A stretch of DNA of 64,000 nt from Hyalella azteca (Eukaryota; Arthropoda; Malacostraca; Amphipoda; Hyalellidae), in assembly GCF_000764305.2 (NCBI RefSeq), contig NW_025947465.1:170003-234002 (forward strand), given 5' to 3'. The position numbers were made by a program, and so were the translations under genes. Under the pieces are notes generated by a model. It had not been told where the DNA came from. It worked only from the letters and a program-made list of their open reading frames with translations, and ran no database searches. How positions within the stretch are numbered: the stretch's first letter is position 1; every line of letters starts with the position of its first letter. Positions 1-10,083 of the stretch are shown here, piece after piece.

Positions 1-400
1 ACTATTTGAAACATCAACTACTAGCACATTAAAGTTTTACTGCAATTAACAACGTCAACCACATTACATGTAAGAAGTTACCTTTAACCATTTTTTTCTT
101 TTTCCATATCGATGCATGACAGTCGCGGACGTCAAATCAATCCAAGCTTCGCTTATTTTTATTATCATTATTATTACTATGATCGAAGAACTTACGACCA
201 CAGCGCAGATATTGCTGAATACAATTTTCAGCAATAATTTAATAAAAGTTATATCGCACGCTCATCGCCATGAGGTTTGAAACTTCTACCAATCAAAGGC
301 TCGAAATTCTCATGTTTGATTCATAACCGAACTTACGATTATCTCTGAACTCCGACAGAACCGACGATCTCCAGAGAACGCGCTGTTATCGAACGAATTT
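1..400. other. No feature recognised
   Basis: AT-rich DNA with short homopolymer and ATT/TTA runs. I see no coding frame, RNA gene or repeat. Confidence 0.5.
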
Positions 401-1000
401 CCGGGTAACCTTTTTCGCGAGTTCTCGGAGAGAGGAGACGGGCAAAACTAACGACCGTTTGAGGAGAAGCAGTCGCTGCATTCACGAAGCAGGAATGTGG
501 CGCGAAGAAAAGAGAGCAGGAGAAGGGTGGTGAAAAGCGGACTGGGGATTAGGGGGAAGGGTGGGACTGGAGGCGGGAGGTATACATGACCAGTAAAGGG
601 GTTAGCATGTCAGGCAAATTCATGCCAGCCAAACGCTCGATCTAGAGAAGATGCGACAAAAAAAGCCACCACGCCATGCAACCGGTTCAGGAGATCGAGC
701 GAGCTCTGCAGCTACTGACATCATCCACATAACCGCGAGCAGCGATCACCACCATCGCAGTGCACGCCCGCCTCACTTCGACGAGTCTGCGCGTACTACG
801 ACGGATTGCGCACACAGATAATTAGGCGGTCAATTCCTGGAATCTCGTCAGTTCAGTTAAAGATTGCGAGTGATTTATTACATTAACCTGAGCCAATATT
901 AACCGCTTCCAATATAAGAAGTGAACATCATATTATAACAAGGCACGAAAAGGAAAAGAATCGGCGACAGGCCACATCAGGCCTACACTTCAGCTCCGAG
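401..1000 (+). promoter_or_regulatory. GC-rich, promoter- or 5'UTR-like stretch
   Basis: This segment is clearly richer in GC and CpG than its AT-rich flanks. It has a purine-rich block (about 425-580) followed by a CpG-containing block (about 760-830). Near 848-858 the motif GTCAGTTCAGTT contains TCAGTT, which fits the arthropod initiator consensus. No long coding frame follows. It could be the promoter and noncoding first exon of a gene whose coding exons lie far away, or simply a GC-rich patch. Orientation is inferred only from the initiator-like motif. Confidence 0.25.
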
Positions 1001-4000
1001 ATTAATATGTTATGTTATGTTATTAGACCTTCTAAAGGTGATGCAGAATACGATGCACACAATAAAGTCGGAGGCAAAACCTCACAGACATCCATGACAA
1101 GCGTGTGTCCAATGAGACATCAACCTTCACAGCAGGACAGAACACTTGTGTTCATATACTCATGGGGTCACTGCCACGGCCTCAGTTCATGACAGGTGTG
1201 CTCTAAATAAGCTTAGAATCGCAGGGTGCACCACAATACGTGAAGCATGCCATTGACCTTACAGGCAGCGGCGTAATGGCCTCTACAATAAAGGATCACG
1301 CAGGTCTTCACACCTCTATTAAGGATCAAAAGATGAGACGCGGAATCTTTTCCACGTGAATTGAGGTTTTCGAAATTAAAGCATTTCATTAGAGTTGGAA
1401 TATCATTTAATTGCCTAACTTCTGTTTTCTTTTACTAGATTTGCAACAAACAGTAAAGATGCACTTACGTATATCATGTATGAAACTTTCACTATATTGT
1501 TGAAGCTCCCAATTCTTTGATATAAAGGCTAAAAATTTCTGGTGTCCAAAATTGTAGTGCCAAACGCAAACAAAACGCTCTCTAACACCTAGGAAAAATG
1601 AAATGGAAGTAAAATTCAGAAAAAATAACTACTTCAAAGTCATCATAGTGATGCAGCCGCTATCGGATTGCACCATTAATATTGATGCATCTACATTGCA
1701 CGCAATGCCATTCCGAATCGAGTGTTTCGCCCGTCATACCAGAAATTGATGAACAGTTTTCACTGACCGCGAGAAAATCATCTCTTCTAATCAAATTAGG
1801 TCCAATTATTTCGCTGTGCGATTCGAGGGTAAATGCTAGCACTATAATTATTTCCATGATGTAATTTAGGAGCAACAATCTCCATTAAAAGCTATAGACT
1901 AAAATACTCTAGGAGTAATAGTACCTGGAGTTTCAACTATCAGTTTGTGTTGTTTGGCAAAAGAAAACTTAGGAGAAGAAGATCAGATGAAATCACGCAC
2001 GAATACACAAAGCCCTTTAGAGTTGAAACAAAGGAGTCCAAATTCTCCTGCGCAAATTTTAAAAGTTTGGAAAATAATGACATTGTTAATAGCTTGAGAA
2101 AGCACGGACGTGAAGTACACGATTCCGTGCACACGCACGTTTACAATGCTAGATCAGAAGACCAAGAAAGAGAGAGGGTCCTTGCGAAAGAATGTTCTCT
2201 TTCCAACGCTCGGTGAAAGTGTTGTAGTGGCTGGAGCCTGTCGTTGGTACGGAACGTAATTCTACTAAGCTCTCCTGTTTGGAAAAATAACGTTCACGGG
2301 AAATGATTAGTGGATATCAACAGTGTTATTTAACGGAAGACAAAATTAAAATTTACAGTAATTATATTATTTTGTTTTAATCAAACTTACCTAACATCGC
2401 TTAACTGAATATCTTAACCAAACGGGTTTTGAAGTCGGGCGTCGAAAGGAGTGTTTTATGTAAATTGACTTCAGTTTGATTTGAGATTCGTTGAATGATA
2501 TTGTTCATAGTGCGCATTAGAAAATGGAACATTTGGTAATCCTATCCCATTCAAGCGTCAAGTAAGAACTGCGCAGCATGCAACAATATTGCAATGGCTA
2601 AATACAATGGCTCAAAAGTTGCTTAGTATCGATGCATGAATGAGATGTGACATCAAAGAAACGCCCAATATAAGACATCGATGTTTGTTAAATGTCACAT
2701 TTATTGTAGAATCGACGAAACTTTGAATGATACACGAAATCAACGTTTCTTATGTGTCTTAAATGATGCATGATTAGAGAAACGTTGTTCCAATTGCAAT
2801 GATTGATCGTGTTACCCTCACTGTCGAGCACCAAGTGTACTGTACTGTCCCCGGGCGCGTGTCACAGTACTTACGTCGGAATAACACTACAAAATAGAAG
2901 AATATTCCTAACTTCCTCTTTACGATAAGTTATTTCAGCACACAATCCAATAAATATTTCTCTATAACCGGTTTATTTTGATATGGACGAGGCAGAATAG
3001 TGTCATTAATAAATTATAACGACGTTATTACCTTTTGCATTTGCATTTGTAACTTCATCTGCATTTACCATCTGCTAGTCCAACCGATATAAGGATTGCC
3101 AAATACCATTAAACATTTAATGCATATACGAGTATCAGTGAACTAATTCAACGTTTACGTTAATATCCTCCACTTAGAAAATAAATTCAACCTCATTATG
3201 ATCATTATTATATATACTAGTAATAATCAATATCTATTTTTAGAAATAAATCAAGTTGAGCTCAGGAACTAATTTCACATTTTAATCATTTCGTTTCGAA
3301 TGTCATATTAGGCACGCCAGCAGAAAGTCCTTGGAAGACGGCTTATAGTCTTGGAGCTCTCCACCAGCTAACCTAACCTATACTCTTCGCCCCTGGCAGG
3401 TCCACGAAGTGGCACCTAAGCTTCAAGGACAAAGTGTTGCAGGTTGCAGGCCGCAGACACTTGCAGACGAATGCGTTGTCTGTCATACAAGTCTTCTTGA
3501 CATCAAATTTGATTTAAAAAACAGCTTCAAATTTCTGAAATTTTACTTATTTACGTCACCAAACTGGATGATGAACACGATTTCTTGACAGGGAACAGGT
3601 TGTTGAATACGACATCTCAGTCATTCATGTTAATTTAATTCACGACTCACGACTGTCGCCATTAAATTGAATTTAGATTGGGTCATTAGCACGAAAAATA
3701 GTTGATGCGTTTTAAATAAAATTAGATTGGCATTTAACACTTCACAGTCATCGCAAATCGTCTTCTAAAATCTTAAATACTGAGTAATCAAGGTGACTCA
3801 AGCATAGATCTGCACCGAAGTGCTCAAGTGATGTCAAGAATCACAAATTAAACTGCAAACAAATATTCATGTTGCGCGCATTTAGGTTAGTAGCTAACTA
3901 GTGTATTACATTGTAATGCGATTTGTTGTGCGTATGAAATTTATAAATCAGGCGTTACTGGTTATTTCGGCACAAACGAAGGCTTTACGCATTTCAAGTA

Positions 4001-4920
4001 TCTGCTATGCAGGTTTCTGTCTGCTCTCGAAACCCATCAGGACGTTTACTGTTTGTTGGGAGAGTATGGGAGAGGGTTTCTTAAGAAAGATCATAAAAAG
4101 CTATTAGTAATCAGAAAAAACATACTATTTAAAGAAAAATATGCTTACTGGCAAACATGCAGGCAAAATCTTCTCTAAATAATTTGCCATCCAAACGATG
4201 AAACAAAACTAGAAGGTCAATTTAAAATACATCTTATGCGTCGTTGGAAGCCTCGCGACAGATGACGAGATGAGTCGATAACGTGTTATTGCCATTACTT
4301 GTAAGACCTGCTTACTGATTCTTCTTCGTGGGTTACAAATTGATGAACAATCAAAATAATCGACAGATTTCAAGCGTTGCTGAAGGAATTTAGATGTGAT
4401 GCTCTGTACACTTATCTATAGATTTGGTTAATACTCACATATTATAACATCATCATAACAACATATGTCAGTCTGACTACTGACCGCTAAATACGCACAT
4501 TCTTCCATAAATACACGTAGGCACTCACAATTAGTGTATGCACAGAGGTAATTTCGTTACTGAAGCTCTCACATGGAAATTAATTAGTTCGGGACTGGAA
4601 AATTTTTTGAGTTTAAATAAAATCCATGAGTATGAGGTGTGTGGATAGACATAGTTAAAATGACAGTCACCATATATCACCACCATATTTGATCGAACAT
4701 CGATACTTGATACCAAGTTCGTTTTTGTCTCTTGAGGTTACGCAAGCAGAAAACATTCAATTAACCTAATAACTAACGCTCATATTTAAATAAATAAGTT
4801 CAAGGAGCAAGCACAGAATATAATAGATCTTGCAATTTTGAGTGTTCTACTTTCGGATGGTGCTGCAATAGACGTTCAAAGTAAAAGCTGAAAATTTTGA
4901 ATCCATATGTTGGAACATGT
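1001..4920. other. AT-rich noncoding DNA
   Basis: Only short chance open frames in both strands, none with recognisable domains or consistent splice signals. The pair AACCTAACCT near 3368 is only two TTAGG-like units and is not a telomeric array. Confidence 0.5.
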
Positions 4921-4926
4921 GCATAA

Positions 4927-5160
4927 AAAAAAAGTTTGCACAAAAACTGCTTTCTGGTCCGCTATTCGAGGTCTGGGAAAGAAGTATGTTACGACTCTGT
5001 GAAAATTAGACCAAATTTTTCGATTTATTCTACGAGGATTAATTTGAACACAATAGAAAATTTCGAACGAGTAGACCAGCTCGAGCAAGCCCGACATGAA
5101 GCATGTCGGCTAAAAAAAATCCAACAGATCATTGACGCATGCGGAAGTGATGACGGATAG
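4927..5160 (+). CDS. Unrecognised open frame ending at TAG; possible exon or gene remnant
   Basis: The frame is open from just after a TAA at 4924 to a TAG at 5158-5160. There is no ATG near its 5' end, so if real it is an internal or terminal exon or a decayed remnant. The last 35 or so residues (…ERVDQLEQARHEACRL…) have a balanced, helix-like, charged composition unlike the AT-driven frames nearby. After the TAG the same frame stays open for 35 more codons to TAA at 5266-5268 and ends in a hydrophobic run (TIFIVICLLCTYYLRR). A nested inverted repeat starts two bases after the stop. I recognise no family. It may be chance; confidence is low. Confidence 0.15.
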   Translation, partial: KKSLHKNCFLVRYSRSGKEVCYDSVKIRPNFSIYSTRINLNTIENFERVDQLEQARHEACRLKKIQQIIDACGSDDG

Positions 5161-5161
5161 A

Positions 5162-5215
5162 GTGCAGAGGAAATCCCTCAGGCTTCGTCTGAAACTAAAG
5201 CCTGTGACTCTGCAC
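5162..5215. other. Nested inverted repeat (hairpin) directly after a stop codon
   Basis: The outer arms GTGCAGAG (5162-5169) and CTCTGCAC (5208-5215) are perfect complements. The inner arms CAGGCTT (5179-5185) and AAGCCTG (5198-5204) are also perfect. The two are nested, so a single RNA hairpin could hold both with an asymmetric internal loop. At 54 nt it is too short for a typical pre-miRNA. It begins two bases after the TAG of the open frame at 4927-5160. Confidence 0.45.
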
Positions 5216-5268
5216 ACACTATCTTCATTGTTATATGCCTACTATGTACTTACTATCTTCGTCGTTAA

Positions 5269-6060
5269 CTTAAAATTAGGTTCATTTAACTATTGAAGGA
5301 GATAACCGCTCTGCAAATAGATATCCGGCGAATAGTATATATATTATCTTGGTATATGAAAAGAATATATAAGAATAGATGACATCAAAACTATTAATAT
5401 GAGAAAAAAGTCCTAGGTGGCCTGGAATTATTCAACGGTTAGCTTTTATTATAATGCGGTTAGAGATGAAAAGATTATGTAAAGAGTAATAATTCTCGTC
5501 GAACCTGTAAATCATAATAACAAACAAATATTGGCATTTAAAAGTATGTAAGGCTATCAGGGATAACGTCTCGTACCTATTAGTCTTCAGCTGGGTCGGC
5601 ATGAGTACTGGGTTGAGATGCAAGTCTCACTGATCGTCAGCTGAGTAAGTAGTCACGCAATAATGTGTTGGCTTCTAGAAGCAATCCTTGATGATGAGTA
5701 GTTCAACTAAACAATTATAAATTTTTCATCACAAAAGGCATTAGGTGAAGAATATTTTCAAGACATTGAGAGTCGTTAAAAAATTCACTTACATGTATTT
5801 CTTAGGCACTTAGATGAGGAACTTTAAGTTGAGCTTGCCGTGTTTATTCTATGTAAACTTGTCCTGCCTAGAGCTAGTTAAAGGTCCTCAGTAGTTTTCA
5901 TAAGTCACTTCCTTTCCACAACAGTCACATTCGGTATCACGTCAAGCATTTGCATCGTTATGTACTGATCAGTCTGTCAATTAATTTCACAGAAAAACTA
6001 TCATTTATTGATTTACTAACGAGTGTCGTTGAGTGCTTGTCTGTTGTGGGTAAGTGATTT
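5269..6060. other. No feature recognised
   Basis: AT-rich DNA with only short chance open frames. Confidence 0.5.
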
Positions 6061-6076
6061 ACTTCAGTGTACGTAC

Positions 6077-6698
6077 CTCGAGCAAAAGGTGGGCAGTTTG
6101 ACACTTTGTACCATGATAGATGCCAAAGACTCAAGAGCGAGCAATGGGCTGAGTTCTGGATTCACTTCGGCAGTTTGCTTTCTGTTGTTGGGTGTGGAAT
6201 GTTGAGTGGCAATACTCGTCGGTTGGGGTTTGGTGGTAATGTTGGGAGTACGGTAGACTAGATGATGAGAATTACGGAACGGCGAAGGAGATTGCGCTAG
6301 TCGCGAAGGAGATTGAGGAACCCGGAAAGGTGATCTCGAAGGATGAGGTGTCGATCGTGGACGATGTGTGTCTGGGTTGTAACGATTGAGAGGTGGAAGT
6401 GGAGGCAGGTGAGGTAACAGCTTGACGTATTGGTCAGGAGTGAGGTGACTAAGAGGAGGTGTAATGGGGAGAGAAAAATTGGAACGCAAGCTGTTTTGGA
6501 GACTTTGAGGTAGTGGATTGAGCGGTGGTAGAGGGTGAGTGAAATGTGTGAGTGTGTGTAGTGGTGGAGGGTTCACGGCTGATGTAGAAATTGTGGCGGT
6601 TGAGGGATACACGTTGGGAGAACAGAGCTTGGCCTCGAGGAGAGGGTAGATTCCTCTGTGCACTGAGGAATCAACGGCGGAAGAGAAGGCTGACAATC
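6077..6698 (-). CDS. Candidate coding exon, Pro/Ser-rich, function unknown
   Basis: This is the longest non-repetitive open frame in the window outside the BTB gene, about 206 codons on the minus strand. It has no ATG at its beginning, so it would have to be an internal exon. A plausible acceptor (…TATTGTACAG) sits just upstream at 6699-6700, and a strong donor (CTCGAG|GTACGT) lies at 6077/6076 before the frame's stop. The product would be low-complexity: proline, serine, leucine and threonine rich, with clusters such as LPHLPPLPPL and repeated SP motifs (SPFR, SPSR, SPSPFR). No domain is recognised and no partner exon was found nearby. A chance frame in a pyrimidine-rich strand is the main alternative. 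Confidence 0.3.
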
Positions 6699-6702
6699 CT
6701 GT

Positions 6703-7140
6703 ACAATACTAAACAGAACAGCCTCACGATTCAGTACGAATGCCCACAGTTGAGATCATTTTGAAAATAAGAAAGCAATCGGTCACATCACAAAGTTATT
6801 TAGTGGGGCTGATGAATGATTGCATTCATGAAAATTTATCAAACACAATTTAGTTTCTCTGTGAATCCAGTTACGAGGAAGAAATAATAGTCACATAATA
6901 TTTTTCAACTTTTTCGTCGCGTAGACGGCACAGTTCACTTATTCATAGGATTGATTCAATTATCCTCCAGGTACTATACATTTTATTTCGACTGGAGGCA
7001 CTGCAGTTGGAATATTTCACACGTGGACAACAAATTAACAATTCCCAGTCAGTAGCAGTATTACTAAGGCAGGATATGGGTTACATGCACAATGCATAAC
7101 ACTCATATATGAATTTATCACGTAGTAGTTAAAAAGTCTC
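6703..7140. other. No feature recognised
   Basis: AT-rich DNA between two GC-richer open frames. Confidence 0.5.
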
Positions 7141-7434
7141 GTGAGCCAGCATATGCTTCAAGGGCTGCAGCAGACACACCACACAACCTCACGGCTTCAC
7201 CGTCAGCAACACAATCACAGAGCACGAGAGTTGTGGATGGTCGGCGGTGCAGCCTTGCTGACTCGCTCACCACCACCTTCACCTACATCACCCCTAGAGG
7301 AAGACTCCCCACCCCTGCCCCTGGATGGCCTTGGGATTGCTGTTGTGTGCATTAGGCGTGCGCTACGTCGCAGCAGGCCAGAAGCCTCTGCTGCTAGTCT
7401 TCCTCTGTCAGTCCTCCGGGAAAGCTTACGATGA
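7141..7434 (+). other. GC-rich block with a 97-codon open frame
   Basis: A GC-rich island in AT-rich surroundings. On the plus strand it is open for 97 codons from a GTG (not an ATG), with a Ser/Pro stretch (SPPPSPTSPLEEDSPPLPL) and an Arg-rich tail. I recognise no domain. It could be part of a noncoding or coding exon, or GC-driven chance openness. Confidence 0.2.
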
Positions 7435-8213
7435 CGATTTAGTTTGCTTCTTTTCTATTTTCTTTTAAGCAAAACCGAAGACTAACCAACGCTTATTATT
7501 CTACGGCACTTCATATTACGGCAATCAAACACATAGTTCGTTAATATTTTGGGAGGTATGACCAAGGGCACAGCGTAAAGCAGTCAGCCATGCAAAATGA
7601 AAACACATACAGTATTATGGAAATAGAAGTTCGTTAGGCCCTACAGGCATCAAACAATCAGAAACATATAATGTTAGATTTACTCATGTGCTTTTACTGA
7701 GAACCATTTGAATACGCAGAGAAACCACTTTTCAATACTGAGCTCCAAAATTCTGAATTGGTAATTAATTATTCTCTAACTTAATTGTGCATGTCATAAG
7801 TTTTTAAAGTTGGTAGTAAAAACTTATTTATTATTAAATTCATTTCTTTTACAAACAAATATTCACAATATTTGATCTTAGATAAATAGGACTCCTCAAG
7901 GCTCTAAGATCTCTATAGTTCGAATTGCTATACAATTTTTATTCGAACAATATCTGCCCTGTCTTGAATGTGCCAACCAGCGGACTCATTGAAGGTCGCC
8001 TTCTATACTTTGCTTTGCCCCACACACACATCTCTTTGGGCCTCCTACGTGCAACTGTCGTTTCGGCTAGACCTTTGTAACCTCGGGCGGGCCAAACTAT
8101 CCTTCTTCTTAACCTTCTCGGATGGGCCAAACTATCCTTCTTTCTTCCTTTGTTATTCATACGACGCACGTCCGAGCCGGAGGTTATTAAGACTAATCCT
8201 TCATCCACCATTT
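7435..8213. other. AT-rich DNA with a short direct repeat
   Basis: Mostly featureless. Around 8086-8140 the motif GGGCCAAACTATCCTTCTT occurs twice, about 38 bp apart. Confidence 0.45.
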
Positions 8214-8380
8214 TAGTGCATTTTCCCTTTTATGGAAAAAATGCACTATTGTGCTCGCCATGTCCATCCGTCCGTCCGTCTGTCTGTCTGTCTGTCCGTC
8301 CGTGACTTCACGTTTTCGTCGACGAGAAAAATGTGCTCTGTGTCAGTCACTGCAGTGAGTACTGAGTTATATTTTTTGAT
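8214..8380 (+). repeat. Dispersed palindrome-rich short repeat, copy 1
   Basis: One of three related copies (also 16352-16497 plus strand and 39871-40032 minus strand). The order is: an 11-bp inverted repeat TAGTGCATTTT/AAAATGCACTA (8214-8224 / 8238-8248); GTGCTCGCC; a CCGT/CTGT tetranucleotide run; TGACTTCACG; a TTTTCGTCGACGA palindrome; TGTGCTC; a TCACTGCAGTGA palindrome; GTACTGAGTTATA and a T-rich tail. No coding capacity and no target-site duplication could be seen. It behaves like a small non-autonomous interspersed element, class unknown. Confidence 0.75.
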
Positions 8381-9352
8381 AGTTTCACAGTAAAAGGTTG
8401 CACTTACGATTAAAGATGACGGATCACCAGGCTCTATTACAGTACATTTGGACCTCTTAAAATATTTACCATCAAAAGTTAGTGAAATTGTTCATCCACA
8501 CGGCATATTTTGCTCGATGTTTTCGCGGTGTATCAATATCCAAGTGCGAGAGTTAGAAAACGATGAATCTTGAATAGAATGTTCAATTTTCTGATAGCAT
8601 CTCATGTGAGATGAATATATGGATACAAGTTTGCACCAAACGCTACGGTCGATTATAATAAAGTATGCCGCGTTATAATTTATTCGGCGTCGCAAATTTT
8701 TCATAAGCTGCATATATGCATAAAATTTATTTTGAAACAAAATATGACTGCGTTACTCTAGCATGCTTGGGTGTACACAATTCTCTGATGGTGACCACCA
8801 TTCATTAACCGTTTCAGGGCATCAACCAGTTTGTTTATGAATCATTCATATACAGTATGTCACTCCTTGCATTACTTATTCCTATTTTGTTCAGATAGGA
8901 GTGCACAATTACAAGACAATGCTAAAAAGTGATTGATAAACAATGCTAAAACCTAATAAAGGCCAACAAAGAGGTTCACTTACCATCTCTCTGCACTCCA
9001 TAAGATAAAATAAAATGAATTGTTATATAATTATAGGCGCTTCAAAAATTTTTATTGAGTAGATGGTGCACGTAGCTTTATTATGTTCTAGCTTTACAGT
9101 TGTTCCTAATTTCCACAAACAAGCATCATAACCCACTGTATTTCATGTAAATATGAGGAGTCAATGAAATCGTAAATCCCAAAAAGATTTGAACCAACTG
9201 AAAAATTATTTGTACTTTATTTACTTACGAATTGAAAACAATTTTTTCCGTCAACAAAAATACTTTTAGGATTCGTAAAAATGCTTTTTTTCGTAAGTAA
9301 AAAAGCTGCTTGGATTCACATTTGCATCTGGATGTCTCGAGGTGACTACAAG
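8381..9352. other. No feature recognised
   Basis: AT-rich DNA with chance frames only. Confidence 0.5.
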
Positions 9353-10083
9353 TTAGGGAGAAAATGTAAAGTAGGGAAATAAAACCGTTCAAGGTAGGGA
9401 GACAAATGAAAGGTAGGGAGGTAAAACCGTTCAAGGTAGAGAGATAAATATAATGTAGGGAGATTTAACTGTTCAAGGTAGAGAGATAAATATAATGTAG
9501 GGAGATAAAACTGTTCAAGGTAGGGAGATAAATGTAATGTTGGGAGATAAAACTGTTCAAGGTAGGGAGATAAATATAAAGTAGGGGATAAAACCGTTCA
9601 AGGCAGGAGCATAAATGTAAAGTAGGGGGATAAAACCGTTCAAGGTAGGGACATAAATGTAAAGTAGGGAGATAAAACCGTTCAAGGTAGGGACATAAAT
9701 GTAAAGTAGGGAGATAAAACCGTTCAAGGTAGGGACATAAATGTAAAGTAGGGGGATAAAACCGTTCAAGGTAGGGACATAAATGTAAAGTAGGGGGATA
9801 AAACCGTTCAAGGCAGGGGCATAAATGTAAAGTAGGGATCAAAAACTGTTCAAGGTAGGGAGATAAATGTAAAGTAGGGAGATAAAACCGTTCAAGGTAG
9901 AGAGATAAATGTAAGGTAGGGGGATAAAACCGTTCAAGGCAGGGGCATAAATGTAAAGTAGGGAAATAGAACCGTTCAAGGTAGGGACATAAATGTAAAG
10001 TAGGGGGATAAAACCGTTCAAGGCAGGGGCATAAATGTAAAGTAGGGAAATAGAACCGTTCAAGGTAGGGACATAAATGTAAA
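9353..10083. repeat. 42-bp minisatellite, about 17 copies
   Basis: The GTTCAAGG core recurs 17 times. A typical unit reads as ATAAATGTAAAGTAGGGAGA followed by TAAAACCGTTCAAGGTAGGG and AC, 42 bp in all. Because 42 is a multiple of three, the minus strand is open through most of the array as a 14-residue repeat (units like LYIYVPTLNGFIPL). The period, not selection, explains the openness: parallel frames are open too. Units vary between GGGAGA, GGGGGA and GGGACA versions, and a few carry 1-2 bp indels. Confidence 0.9.

Noticed and set aside
3365..3380. Telomeric TTAGG repeats (AACCTAACCT)
   Set aside because: Only two units; not an array.
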